Part shown: one piece after another, positions 42,742-54,500 of the stretch | How positions within the stretch are numbered: the stretch's first letter is position 1 | How the letters are laid out: each line of letters opens with the position of its first letter | Origin: Aerophototrophica crusticola | Lineage (GTDB): Bacteria > Pseudomonadota > Alphaproteobacteria > Azospirillales > Azospirillaceae | Assembly: GCA_001939945.1 (NCBI GenBank) | Contig: MOEB01000012.1 | Location: forward strand, 1 to 64,000 | Direction of reading: 5' to 3' | Length of the DNA: 64,000 nucleotides | The notes under the pieces: generated by a model | The model's input: the letters and a program-made list of their open reading frames with translations, nothing else | Told to the model about the DNA's origin: nothing | The model's database searches: none | Program-made: the position numbers and the translations under genes

Positions 42742-44121
42742 ATGGTTCGCCTGTTCAATCTGTACGTCCCCTTGACCCTGATGGCCCTGGCCCTGGCGGA
42801 TGCAACCTTGCTGGGGGTTGCCTGGCAGGTCGCCGCCGCCATCCCCGGGCTTGATGAGCTGGGCGCCCGGTATGCCACCCCGGAATCCACCCTGGCCATC
42901 CCCCCCCTCGGCCTGCTGATGTTCTACGCCATGGGCGTGTACCGGGCGGAGGCGGGGGGCCCCAGTGGCGTGCTGCTGGCCCGCATCGCCGTGGCCCTGC
43001 TGGCCCTGGCTGGCGCCGGCGCGCTGCTCTCCCTGGCCCAGGATGCCACCCTGCCCAGCCTGCCGCGGGTGGGGGCGGGGATCTTCCTCGGCCTTGTCTT
43101 CACCTTGGCCCTGCGCCTGTCGCTCACCCCGCGCACCGTCGTGGTGGGGCGGCCGTCGCGCATCCTGGTGGTGGGGGCCGGGACCCGCGCCGCCGACCTG
43201 GACCGGCTGGGGCAGAAGGGCCTGCTGGAGCGGGTACAGGTGGCCGGCTTCCTGCCGCTGGCGGGGGAGGGGCAGGCCCTGCCTGACGACCGGACCCTGT
43301 CCACCAACGACCTGCCCCGCCTGTGTGAGCGGTTGGGCGTGCGGGAACTGGTGGTGGCCGCCGACGGGCCCCTGCCCCCCTCCGTGGCCGACACGCTCTG
43401 GGCCTGCCGCCGCCGTGGCCTGCGGGTGGTGGATTATGCCGCCTTCCTGGAGCGGGAGCGGGGGCAGCTTCCCGCCGACGACCCGGACGCCCCCTGGCTG
43501 CTGTTCGACGACGCGGCGGAGGGCATCCGCGGCCTGGACAAGGTCGGCAAGCGCGCCTTCGACCTGGCCCTCAGCCTGTTCCTGCTGCTGCTGACCCTGC
43601 CGGTCACCCTGGTCACCGCCCTGCTGGTAAAGCTGGAGGATGGCGGCCCCGTCTTCTATGCCCAGGAACGGGTGGGCCTGGACGGCAAGACCTTCAAGGT
43701 CCTGAAGTTCCGCAGCATGCGCGTGGACGCGGAAGCCGACGGCAAGGCCCGCTTCGCCCAGGTGGGTGACCCCCGCGTGACGCGTATCGGCCGCTTCATC
43801 CGCTTGGTGCGCATCGATGAGATCCCGCAGGTGCTGAACGTGCTGCGGGGGGAGATGAGCTTCATCGGCCCCCGGCCGGAGCGGCCCAGCATCGTCGCCG
43901 ACCTGGTGCGCGACATCCCCGCCTTCGCCCTGCGCCACCAGGTCAAGCCCGGCATCACGGGCTGGGCCCAGGTGAACTATCCCTATGGCGCCACGGTGGA
44001 GGACTCGCTGGAGAAGCTCCGCTACGACCTCTTCTACGTGAAGAACAGCGGCTTCGTGCTGGACCTGCTGATCCTGCTCCAGACCGTGCGGGTGGTGGTC
44101 TGGGCGGACGGCGCACGCTGA
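42742..44121 (+). CDS. Undecaprenyl-phosphate sugar phosphotransferase, TIGR03013-like
   Basis: A 459-residue initiating sugar transferase. The N-terminal half has about four helices and a CoA_binding-type Rossmann domain (RILVVGAGTRAADLDRLGQK). The C-terminal polyprenyl sugar transferase domain starts KRAFDLALSLFLLLLTLP and holds FKVLKFRSMRVDAEADG, PQVLNVLRGEMSFIGPRPER and KPGITGWAQVNYPYG. It moves a sugar-1-phosphate to undecaprenyl phosphate, starting the polymer repeat. It is the first gene of the prs operon and of the XrtA-associated subfamily. Confidence 0.95.
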   Translation: MVRLFNLYVPLTLMALALADATLLGVAWQVAAAIPGLDELGARYATPESTLAIPPLGLLMFYAMGVYRAEAGGPSGVLLARIAVALLALAGAGALLSLAQDATLPSLPRVGAGIFLGLVFTLALRLSLTPRTVVVGRPSRILVVGAGTRAADLDRLGQKGLLERVQVAGFLPLAGEGQALPDDRTLSTNDLPRLCERLGVRELVVAADGPLPPSVADTLWACRRRGLRVVDYAAFLERERGQLPADDPDAPWLLFDDAAEGIRGLDKVGKRAFDLALSLFLLLLTLPVTLVTALLVKLEDGGPVFYAQERVGLDGKTFKVLKFRSMRVDAEADGKARFAQVGDPRVTRIGRFIRLVRIDEIPQVLNVLRGEMSFIGPRPERPSIVADLVRDIPAFALRHQVKPGITGWAQVNYPYGATVEDSLEKLRYDLFYVKNSGFVLDLLILLQTVRVVVWADGAR

Positions 44122-44134
44122 GGGCCGGCCCGCC

Positions 44135-46156
44135 ATGCTCGTCCTCCCCCTCATCCCCCTGCTGGCCGTGCTGGCCTGTTTGGGCGCCGCGTTGGCCGCC
44201 CTGGGCGGCGGGCCGGGCCGGCGGCTGCGCGCCGCGGTGGCAGGCTCCCTGCTGCTGACGGCGCTGTGGGCAGGGTTGCTGCTGGCGCCGGCATCGGTGC
44301 CGCCCTGGGCGGTGGCCCTGGCCGACCTCGCCAGGGCCGGGGCGGGCGTGGCGGTGCTGGTCTTCCTGCTGGGCCTGGTGGCCGGGGCGGGGGAGCGGGC
44401 GGGGGGCCTGGTGGCGGCCCTGGGGGTGCTGCTGGTGCTGGGTATCGCCGGCGTGGCGCTGGGCCCCGGCACGGCGGCGGTGGGAGGCCTCGGCCTTGAC
44501 CTGCTGGCGCGGCTGGGGCTGGACGTGCTGGGCCTGTTGCTGGTGGAGAACGTGTTCCGCAACGCCGGCGAAAGCCGCCGCTGGGCCTGCAAGCACCTGC
44601 TGCTTGGCCTGGGTGCCGTCTACGCCTTCGACCTGTTCGCCCTGGCGGACGCTGTCCTTTACGGCTCCGGCGACCGGGCCGCCATGGCCAGCCGGCCGCT
44701 GGTCGCGGCGCTGGCGGCACCGCTTGTCGCCGTCAGCCTGCGGCGCTTCCCCGGGCTGGTGGCGGACATCTCCGTCTCCCGCGCCCTGGTGCTGCACGGC
44801 ACCGCCCTGGTGGGGGCGGGCCTGTACCTGATCGCCGTGGCCGTGGCGGCGCAGGGGCTGCGGGAGGGTGGAGCGTGGGCGGAGGTGGCGCGGCTGGCCC
44901 TGATGCTGGGGGCGGCCCTGGTGCTGGCGGTGCTGGTCCTGTCGGCGGAGGCGAAGGCCAAGGCCCGCCGCTGGGCCAGTCAAAACCTGTTCCCCCTGGC
45001 CTACGACTACCGCCGGGAATGGCTGCGCTTCATCGAGACCATGGCCCAGGACAGCGCCGACGCCAGCCTGTACCGCCGGTCGGTGCGCGCCGTGGCGGAC
45101 GTGTTCGACTGTGCCGGCGGGGCCCTGTTCCTGCACCAGCGGGCGGATGTATATGTCCAGGTCGCCCGCCATGGCTGGCCGGAGGCGGCGAGCCTTCTGG
45201 CTCTGCCGGCGCCCCTGCTGGACCGGCTGCGCGCCGCCGGCGGCCCGGTGGACCTGACCGACGCGGCGGTGGGGAACGACGCTGCCCTGCTGTCCTGGCT
45301 GCATGGCCTGGACCGGCCCTGGCTGGCCGTGCCTCTACTGGCGGGCGGGCAGTTGCTGGGCGTCATCCTGCTGGGCCAGCCCCGCGCGCCCCGTGCCCTG
45401 GGCTGGGAGGAGCGGGAGCTGCTCCAGGTCCTGGGTACCCAGGTTGCCAGCTACCTGCGGGAGGACCAGGCCAACCGCGCCCTGGCCGTGGCCCAGCGGT
45501 TCGAGCGGACGGGCCGCCGCTTCACCTTCGTCGCCCACGACGTGAAGACCACGGTCAGCCAGCTGGACCTGGTGGTGCGCCAGGCCGACCGGCACGGCCA
45601 CGACCCGGAATTCCTGGCCGACGCGCTGGAGACGGTGCGCCACTCCGTCGGCCGGCTGCGCGCCCTGCTGGTGCGCCTGCGCGACGATGAGCCCGGCTCT
45701 GCCGCCCCCCTGGACTTGGCCGCCCTGGCAGCGGAACTGGCCGACCGCAAGCGCCGCCTGGCCAGCGCCTTCACCGTCCGGGCCGATGGCGGGCCCTTCC
45801 TGGCCCAGGCGGACCCGCTGGCCGTGGCCACGGTGCTGGAGAATTTGGTGCAGAACGCGGTGGAGGCGGCGGAGGGGGGTGTCTCCCTCACCCTCACCCT
45901 CCGCCGCGCCGGGGCCGACATCCTGCTGGAACTGGCGGACGACGGCCCCGGCATGACCCGCAGCTTCGTGGAGACGCGGCTGTTCGCGCCGTTCGCCAGC
46001 ACCAAGGAGGGCGGCTTCGGCATCGGCATGCACCAGTGCCGCTGCCTGGCGGAGGAGTGGGGCGGCAGCCTGTCCGTGGACAGCCGCCCCGGCGGGGGCA
46101 CCCGCGTCACCCTGGCCTTCCCCGCCGCCCCGATCCCCCTCGCCATCCCGTCATGA
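44135..46156 (+). CDS. prsK: Sensor histidine kinase PrsK
   Basis: A 673-residue membrane kinase. The N-terminal third is made of about eight helices, then a GAF domain (about 305-440). The phosphoacceptor region FTFVAHDVKTTVSQLDLVVR carries the His, and the ATPase domain has NLVQNAVEAA, DDGPGMTRS and GFGIGMHQC. This matches the PEP-CTERM-system kinase PrsK, partner of the sigma-54 activator PrsR encoded next. GC-rich and helical throughout, with no sign of damage. Confidence 0.95.
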   Translation: MLVLPLIPLLAVLACLGAALAALGGGPGRRLRAAVAGSLLLTALWAGLLLAPASVPPWAVALADLARAGAGVAVLVFLLGLVAGAGERAGGLVAALGVLLVLGIAGVALGPGTAAVGGLGLDLLARLGLDVLGLLLVENVFRNAGESRRWACKHLLLGLGAVYAFDLFALADAVLYGSGDRAAMASRPLVAALAAPLVAVSLRRFPGLVADISVSRALVLHGTALVGAGLYLIAVAVAAQGLREGGAWAEVARLALMLGAALVLAVLVLSAEAKAKARRWASQNLFPLAYDYRREWLRFIETMAQDSADASLYRRSVRAVADVFDCAGGALFLHQRADVYVQVARHGWPEAASLLALPAPLLDRLRAAGGPVDLTDAAVGNDAALLSWLHGLDRPWLAVPLLAGGQLLGVILLGQPRAPRALGWEERELLQVLGTQVASYLREDQANRALAVAQRFERTGRRFTFVAHDVKTTVSQLDLVVRQADRHGHDPEFLADALETVRHSVGRLRALLVRLRDDEPGSAAPLDLAALAAELADRKRRLASAFTVRADGGPFLAQADPLAVATVLENLVQNAVEAAEGGVSLTLTLRRAGADILLELADDGPGMTRSFVETRLFAPFASTKEGGFGIGMHQCRCLAEEWGGSLSVDSRPGGGTRVTLAFPAAPIPLAIPS

Positions 46157-46170
46157 GCCGGAGACCCGAC

Positions 46171-47565
<1,395 letters not shown>

Positions 47566-47578
47566 GGAGCACCTCACC

Positions 47579-50281
47579 ATGACCATCCGCGCCACCGCCC
47601 TTGCCGCCGGCCTCGCCACCCTGCTGCTGTCCGGCACCGCCCTGTCCGCCCTGCCGGCCGAGCAGGGCAAGGGCGCAGGCTTCCATGAGGACGCCCAGCG
47701 CCTGCTGAGGAAGGGCGACCCCCGCGCCGCCCTGGTCCAGATGCGCAATGCCGTGCAGGCGGAGCCGGAGAACCTGGAATACCGCCGCACCCTGGGGGAG
47801 CTGTACCTGGCCGCCGGCGACGCCGCGGCGGCGGAGAAGGAGCTGTCCCGCTCCCTGGGCCGCCTGCCGGATGACCGCACCGCCTTGCTGCTGGCCCAGG
47901 CTCAACTGGCCCAGGGCAAGGCCGAGGCGGTGGTGGAAAGGCTGCGCGCCACCGCCGCCGACCCCATGCTCCAGCGCGACCAGGCCCTCCTGCTGGCCCG
48001 CGCCCACCTGGCCCTGGGCGACGCCGACGAGGCCGCGAAGGCCTACTCGCTTGCCGCCAAGCTGGACCCGACGTCGGCCGACGCCGCCACCGGCCTCGCC
48101 CAACTCGACCTTGCCGCTGGGCGGGACGGGGATGCCGCGGCGAAAGTGGCATCGGTCCTGGCCCGCGACCCCGGCAACGCGGAGGCCCTGCTGCTGTCCG
48201 CCACCCTGGCGGAGAAGGGCCAGCGGCTGGGCGATGCCTTCACCGCCCTGGAGCGGGCCGCGGCGGCGGCACCGCAGGACCCCCGCGTGGACTATGCCCG
48301 CGTCCAGCTGCTGGTCCGGGCCAAGCGGGCGGCAGAGGCGGAACAGGCCGCTCGCGCCATGCTGCGCCGGTTCCCCGGCAATTCAGGCGCCCAACTCGCC
48401 CTGGTCCTGGCGCTGGCCGCCGGGGACAAGTACGCCGACGCCGCCCAGGCGCTGCTGCCCGTGGAGGACAAGCTTCCGGCCCAGCCGGACATGCTGGTGC
48501 TGGCCGCGTTGGTGAAGATTCAGAGCGGCCAGTCGGCGCAAGGCGAACGCTACCTGCTGCGCCTGCTTTCGGACATGCCCGGCCAGCCGGACGCCTTGCA
48601 GGCGTTGGCTGCCCTGCGACTGCGGGACGGCAACCCCAAGGGCGCCATCGAGCTGCTGGAGCCGGGGCGCGACACGGCCCCGGCGGGCCTGTTGCGCCTG
48701 CTGGCCGGCGCCTATGTGCAGGATGGCCGGACGGAGGACGCGGCCGCCCTGTTCCAACGCCTTGCGGCCACCGGCAGCCCCGCGGCGGGGGAAGCGCAGG
48801 CCAGCCTGGGCCTGCTGGCCATGCCGGGCCAGGGTGACGCCACCGGCCAGAAGCTGCTGCTGGCGGCGGAACGGGCACGGGCCGGCGACACGCCCGGCGC
48901 GGTTGCCCTGATGCGGGAACTCCGCGCCGCCAACCCGGCAGAGGCGCTGTACCCCACCCTGGAAGGGCGGCTGCTGGCGGGCAGCGGCGACGCCGCCGGG
49001 GCGGAGGCCGCGTTCACCCAGGCCCTGGCCCTGAAACCGACGGAGGCGCAGGCCCTGGCCGGGCTTGCCAATCTGCGGGAACAGGCGGGTGACCTGGGCA
49101 GTGCCGTGGCGCTGGTCCGCCGGCACCTGGACAAGGGTGGCCCGGGTGCCGCCATGCTGCTGGCCAGCCTGCTGGACCGGCAGGGCAATCGCGCGGAGGC
49201 CAGATCCGTGCTGGAACAGGCGGCGGCCCGGTCGCCCGACCTGCTGCCGCCACGCCTCGCCCTGCTGGACCTCGCCCGCCGCGGCGGGGACAAGGCCGCC
49301 CTGGTGGCGGCCGCCCGCGGCCTGGCTGCCACCAACAGGCCGGAAGCCCTGGACCGCGCCGCCCGCACCCTGGCCGCGGCGGGGGAACTGGCGGAGGCGG
49401 AGCGCATGGCCGCCAGCCTCGTCGCCCAGGCCCCGGACAGCGCGCCGGCCCACCTGCTGCTGGCCACCCTGATGACGGGGCCGAGGCGGGCCGACGCCAT
49501 CGCCCTGCTGGACGGGTTTGACAAGCGCCGGCCCGGCAACCCCGCCATCCTGACCGCCCTGGCGGATTTGCGCCTCACGGCCCAGGACGTGACGGGGGCA
49601 GAGGCGGCGGCAATCCGCCTTGCCGCCGCCGACCCGGTGCAGGGCACGGCACTTAAGGCCCGGGTGCTGGCCCGGTCCGGCCGCCTGCCCCAGGCGGTGG
49701 CCCTGCTGGCCGACCTGGCGGAGAAGAGCCCCGCCCCCGGCGTCGCCCGCGACCTGTACCTGGCCCGCATGGCGCAGGGGGAAAGCGCTGCGGCCCTATC
49801 CGGGCTGCAAGGCTGGCTGGCCCGGGAACCGGGGGACCTGGAAAGCCGCCGCCTGCTGGCCGCCCACTACATGGCCGCCGGCGACCGGACCAATGCGGAG
49901 GCGGAGTACCGCCGCCTGTCGGTCGCCGCCCCGGAGGACCCGGTGACCCTGAACAACCTCGCCTGGCTGCGGCACGAGGCGGGCGGCGGCGACGCCCTGG
50001 ACCTGGCCCGCCGGGCCGTCACCCTCGCCCCCGACGCGCCGGAGGTGCTGGACACGCTGGGCGCCATCCACCTGGCACGGGGGGAGACGGCGGAGGCCCT
50101 GAAGCACGCCCGCCGCGCGGCAGAGCTGGCGCCCGGCAACCCTGACATCCACCTGACCTACGCCCGCGCCGTCGCCGCCACTGGCGACCGCCCCCAGGCG
50201 GCGAAGATCCTCCGCGCGAGCTTCACGGACGGCCAGCCGAGGCCGGAGGCGGCGAAGCTGCTCGCCGAGTGGGAGCGGTGA
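47579..50281 (+). CDS. prsT: TPR protein PrsT
   Basis: A 900-residue, alanine-rich periplasmic protein with a signal peptide (TALAAGLATLLLSGTALSA) and more than a dozen tandem TPR units, such as LEYRRTLGELYLAAGDAAAA and VTLNNLAWLRHEAGG followed by TLGAIHLARGETAEALK. The XrtA/PEP-CTERM-system TPR lipoprotein PrsT has this size and position, but here I see no lipobox Cys after the signal. It probably scaffolds the export complex. GAGGAG lies 9 nt before the ATG. Confidence 0.93.
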   Translation: MTIRATALAAGLATLLLSGTALSALPAEQGKGAGFHEDAQRLLRKGDPRAALVQMRNAVQAEPENLEYRRTLGELYLAAGDAAAAEKELSRSLGRLPDDRTALLLAQAQLAQGKAEAVVERLRATAADPMLQRDQALLLARAHLALGDADEAAKAYSLAAKLDPTSADAATGLAQLDLAAGRDGDAAAKVASVLARDPGNAEALLLSATLAEKGQRLGDAFTALERAAAAAPQDPRVDYARVQLLVRAKRAAEAEQAARAMLRRFPGNSGAQLALVLALAAGDKYADAAQALLPVEDKLPAQPDMLVLAALVKIQSGQSAQGERYLLRLLSDMPGQPDALQALAALRLRDGNPKGAIELLEPGRDTAPAGLLRLLAGAYVQDGRTEDAAALFQRLAATGSPAAGEAQASLGLLAMPGQGDATGQKLLLAAERARAGDTPGAVALMRELRAANPAEALYPTLEGRLLAGSGDAAGAEAAFTQALALKPTEAQALAGLANLREQAGDLGSAVALVRRHLDKGGPGAAMLLASLLDRQGNRAEARSVLEQAAARSPDLLPPRLALLDLARRGGDKAALVAAARGLAATNRPEALDRAARTLAAAGELAEAERMAASLVAQAPDSAPAHLLLATLMTGPRRADAIALLDGFDKRRPGNPAILTALADLRLTAQDVTGAEAAAIRLAAADPVQGTALKARVLARSGRLPQAVALLADLAEKSPAPGVARDLYLARMAQGESAAALSGLQGWLAREPGDLESRRLLAAHYMAAGDRTNAEAEYRRLSVAAPEDPVTLNNLAWLRHEAGGGDALDLARRAVTLAPDAPEVLDTLGAIHLARGETAEALKHARRAAELAPGNPDIHLTYARAVAATGDRPQAAKILRASFTDGQPRPEAAKLLAEWER

Positions 50282-51507
50282 GCCTGGCCGGGCATGATGT
50301 CCCCTCTCCCTGGGGAGAGGGTGGCGCGTCAGCGCCGGGTGAGGGAGGTGGGAGCAGCAAGACCGCCCCCTCTCCCCCCCGGGGAGAGGGTTGGGGTGAG
50401 GGGGTGCCGGGAGCAGGCCTGCCGTCGGTCCCTACGCCCACCTCCCCCACCCGCCCGCTTGCGCGGGCACCCTCTGCCCAGGGAGAGCGGGCGTGTGGCC
50501 CCTTCCTCTCCGCCCCCTGGCTGCGCGCCTGGCAGGCCCACCTGCCGGCGGGTGCCCGTGTGTTCCGGTTCGGTGATGGCCTGCTGGTCCGCCGCGACCG
50601 GGCCGTGCTGGGTGTCTGGCCGGTCCGCCGGTTCTTCCTGCATGAGAGCGGCGACCCCCTGTTCGACCGGCTGGCGGTGGAGGACAACGGCCTGCCCTGC
50701 CGGCCGGGGGTGGACCGTGTGGCCGCCCTGTCCCTCCTGCTGGCGCAGGCGGCGGGGGAGGTGGTGTTCGGCGGGGTGGATGCGGGGTTCGCCGCCGACC
50801 TGCACCAAGCCGCGGGCCTGTCCGGCCACCGGGTCCGGACGGTCCGGGAGGCCCCCCGCTATTGGGTGGACCTAAACGAGGCCCGGCGCCACGGCCCCAC
50901 CTCCCTGACCTGGGCCTCCCCCGCCACCCGGGCCGCCATCCGCCGCAGCAACCGCCTCTACTCAGAGCTACACGTAGACGAGCCAGGGGGCGTGGCCGAC
51001 GCGCTCGACTGGTTCGCGGCGCTTCGCGACCTGCACGTGGTCCGCTGGCAGCGTGAGGGGCACCTTGGCGCCTTCGCCAACCCGGCTTTCGGGCCGGTGC
51101 ACCGGCAGTTCCTGGCCGAGGCGGTGCCGCAGGGGCTGGCCACCATCCTCCGCGTCCGCGCCGGGGACCGCGCGATCGGCTACCTGTACCTGCTGTTCGG
51201 CCGGGGCTGGGCGCACAGCTACCAGTCCGGCTTCGTGCAGGAGACGGACAACCGCCTGAAACCCGGCCTGTCCGCCCATGCAGCCGCCATTGCCTGGGCG
51301 GCGGGCAGGGGCCTGGCCGCCTACGACCTGATGGCGGGGGAGGCGCGGTACAAGCGGGAGCTGGCGACACACAGCGCGCCGATGTTCTGGCTCACCGCCA
51401 CGCCCGACCGTTGGCCCTGGCGTACGGAGGAGGGGTTGCGGCGGTTGAAGGCGGCGTTGCTCACCCCTCGAACGCCATCCCCACCTTGCCCAGCTCCGCC
51501 AGGCTGA
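50278..51507 (+). CDS. GNAT/FemAB-like acetyltransferase with repeat-derived N-terminus
   Basis: A CelD/BcsL-type acyltransferase. The core begins [19 protein letters not shown] near 50509 and includes [46 protein letters not shown] and [17 protein letters not shown]. It probably modifies the polymer or a precursor. The frame runs back through about 75 codons of a GC-rich repeat to a GTG at 50278 that overlaps the prsT stop. No good start lies between repeat and core. The 3' end overlaps the convergent RTX gene by 47 bp. The N-terminus is therefore probably wrong or newly acquired. Confidence 0.78.
   Translation: MSLAGHDVPSPWGEGGASAPGEGGGSSKTAPSPPRGEGWGEGVPGAGLPSVPTPTSPTRPLARAPSAQGERACGPFLSAPWLRAWQAHLPAGARVFRFGDGLLVRRDRAVLGVWPVRRFFLHESGDPLFDRLAVEDNGLPCRPGVDRVAALSLLLAQAAGEVVFGGVDAGFAADLHQAAGLSGHRVRTVREAPRYWVDLNEARRHGPTSLTWASPATRAAIRRSNRLYSELHVDEPGGVADALDWFAALRDLHVVRWQREGHLGAFANPAFGPVHRQFLAEAVPQGLATILRVRAGDRAIGYLYLLFGRGWAHSYQSGFVQETDNRLKPGLSAHAAAIAWAAGRGLAAYDLMAGEARYKRELATHSAPMFWLTATPDRWPWRTEEGLRRLKAALLTPRTPSPPCPAPPG
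50301..50490. repeat. Cluster of three GC-rich palindromic repeats
   Basis: Copies at 50301-50345 and 50366-50404 are in one orientation (CCCTCTCCC and GGGGAGAGGG arms, then GGGTGAGGG). A third at 50437-50490 is inverted (CCCACCC, then ACCCTCTGCCCAGGGAGAG). The first copy has an extra stem GGCGC-GTCA-GCGCC. They belong to the same family as the repeats at 8898-9047. Confidence 0.78.
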
Positions 51508-54500
51508 TCCCCACCAGCACCACGGACTGGCCGCCGCCCAGGCCCAGCACGGCATTGCCCTGTGCGTCCGCGCGGGCGCCGTCCAGCAGGGCGGCCAGGG
51601 TCAGGCCCGTGCCCTGGAACAGCAGCATGTCCTGCCCAGGGGTGAAGTCCAGCACCCGGTCGGCCCCGGCCTCCTCCGCGCGGAAGACGAAGCTGTCCGC
51701 CCCGGCCCCACCCTTCAGGAAGTCCGACCCCGGCCCCCCCTCCAGCCGGTCCGCCCCGTCGCCACCGAACAGGTAATCGGTCCCCGTGCCGCCCAGCAGC
51801 CGGTCGTTCCCGGCCCCGCCGAACAGCATGTCGTCCCGCCCGCCCCCGGACAGCGCGTCGTTGCCCGCCCCGCCATGCAGCAGGTCGGCCCAGTCGCTGC
51901 CCGCCTTCGTGACCGGCCCGCTGCCCGCGGGCGCCACCCAGACCCGGTCCTGCCGCAGCAGGGTCCCATCCGGCATCTCCATGGCGATCTGCCAGGTGGG
52001 CTTCAGCGTGGCGTCGGCGAGCTGCTTGGTGGTCATGGAGACGACGAAGCCGAACGCTTCCGCCGACAGCGGGTCGTGGGTGGAGCTGAAAGTGCTGGCC
52101 AGGGCGGCCTTGGCGTTGGCCCCGTAATTGTCGGCATAGCTGCCGAAGTCGGCGGGCGGGGCAGTGCCGGCGGGGAAGCTGGCCTTGGCCACCTCCGCCC
52201 AGCTCTTGTAAGCGGTCCCGGCCGCGTCCCGCATGTTCAGGATGTAGGCGGCGCCGAAGCGGGGGTCGAAGCCCTGGTCGCCGCTGGCGAAGCGGCCGGC
52301 GACGAAGCTCTCCATCCAGTCCAGCAGGGTGCCCGCCGCGTCGAAGCCCCGCTGCTCCGCATAGCGCAGCACCACGGCCATGTAGTCCTGCTGCCAGGGC
52401 CGGTTCTCCGGGTTCTGGCCGGCGCTGGGGTCGAACCAGCCCTCCATGGCCCCCTGCCAGTCGCCACCGGTGCCCGCGGCATAGAGCTTCACGTAGTGGG
52501 CCAGGTTCTCATTCACCAGCTTGGTGAAATAGGCCTTCAGCGGGTGGCCGTCTGGCGTGGCGTAGGCGGCGTTGGCGTAGTCGCGGAGGCTCCAGGCGAT
52601 CTCCCGCACCTGGCCGCCGGTGACCACGCGCCCGCCCTCGTTCCCGGCGTCCCAGGATGCCTGGTACAGCATCTCGTCCAGCCGGTAATGGCTGCCGGTT
52701 GCCAGGTACGGCATGTAGGACAGGGATGGCACATGCGCCCGCTCCGGCGTCCAGCCCGTGTCCTTGGTGTTGTAGGGGCTGGGCAGCTGGTCGGCGCCGT
52801 ACTGGGTGCCGGTGCCGCGGTAGTCGATCCACAGCTTCGGGTGATCGTCCAGGGTGACCGGGCGGCCCGTCTTCTCATCCCGGAAGTGCCAGGGGGCGCT
52901 GCCCGCCGCGTCGGCGTTGGCCATCATCAGCTTCCAGGCCCGCGGGTCCTGGCTGACCAGCCATTGCGCCGCCCATTCCGGCTCCGCCCCGATGTCGGCC
53001 CGGATGCCCGTGGTGGGCATGTAGGGGGTGACCAGGGCCGGGCCCATGGGGCCGGTGTCCTTGGTGTCCAGCAGCTTGGACAGGTAGTCCAGCCGCGCGC
53101 CCGACACGCCCAGGCTGGTGTCGTAGCGCGGCACGGCCCCGCTCTCCACCCAGTAGTCCGGGTCGAACACCACATGGATGTCATGGGCAGGTTTGCTGGT
53201 CACCGTGGCGTGCCAGGTGGCGTTGCGGTGGTGCGCCAGGCCAAGTTCCTGGAACACGACCTTGCCGCCCTGGGTGATGGCCGCGTCATAGGTGACGGTG
53301 CGGATGCCGGGCGTGAAGGTGTTGGCGTTGCTGACAACCACGTCCGTGGTCACCTGCCCGTCCTTGCCCACGCGGATGTCGAAGGTGGCGCGGAGTTCGC
53401 TGTTGAGCGCCGTCTCCACCCGGAACTCGGCGGCCAGAGGGCCCTTCAGCCAGGTCTCCACCGTCCCGGCCGCCACCGCCTTGCGCAACAGGTCGGCCGC
53501 GTCCACCGCCAGGGTGCCGGTCGTGCCGTCCGCGTTCCTGACGTTCAAGGTCAGGTCCAGGTCGTAACCCGCTGACAGGATGTCGTTCACGGACAGGCCG
53601 GCCCCGGCCGGTGCCACGCCGCCCTTGGCCAGCACGCCGGCCAAGTCGGCCGTGCCGTTGCCGGTGGGGGTAGCGACGGACAGCACGGCATGGCGCACGC
53701 TGCCGTCGCCATGGCTGGCCTTCACGTCCACCTGCACGGCCAGTTGGGACCCGTCGGCCAGCCGGAACACCAGCCCCTCACCGGGCTTCAGGTCCCCCGG
53801 CTTGAAGACATGGCCGAAGGTCACCACCGTGCCGCCCGGGCTGCCACTGCCCAGGTGGTCCAGCACCAGGCCGGCCAAGTCCCCCGGCCTGCTGGGGTCC
53901 GGCGGGTCGGCGCGGACAAGGCCCGGGTTGCTGATCGCCGGGTCGGGCGGGGAGGTCGGGTTGTCGCCGGCCGGTGGTGGCGTCGTCGGCGGGGCAGGGG
54001 CTTGCGCGACGTTGCTCACGGCCAGGGTGACGGTCTTGGTCAGGCTGGCGCTGTCACCGTTCGCCTGTTCCCGCGCCGTTGCGGTGACGGACAGGGTGCC
54101 GCTGCCGGACCAGCCGGCCGGCAACGTGATCGCCAGACCGTCGACTTGCGAATTCGAAAGTGTCCAGGACCCGTCTGCCGCCAGGGTGCCACGGTTCAGG
54201 CTGGCGCCCGCGGGCAGGCCGCGGACCACCAGGGACAGCACCTCCGACCCGTCCATGTCCGCCAGGGCCGCCGTGACCGGCAGGGCCAGGGTGGTCGGCT
54301 GTCCCGCCGCCAAGGTGGCGGACACGGCCCCGGGCAGGGACAGGCTGGGCGTGTCCGCCATGGCCGCGACGCCAACGGCCAGCACGGCGCCCGCGGTGGC
54401 CACCTTGCCGGCCGCGTCCACGGCGCGGGCCAGCAGGGTGAGCGCCATGCTGCCGGACCAGTCCTTGGGCGGTGTCAGGGTCAATCCCGGTAGTTGGTCG

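Noticed and set aside
54147-54170. GACTTGCGAATTCGAAAG inside the RTX gene, one mismatch from the palindromic spacer at 8964-8982
   Set aside because: It encodes the normal SNSQV part of an Ig-like repeat unit, so the similarity is probably chance, although 17 of 18 bases agree.
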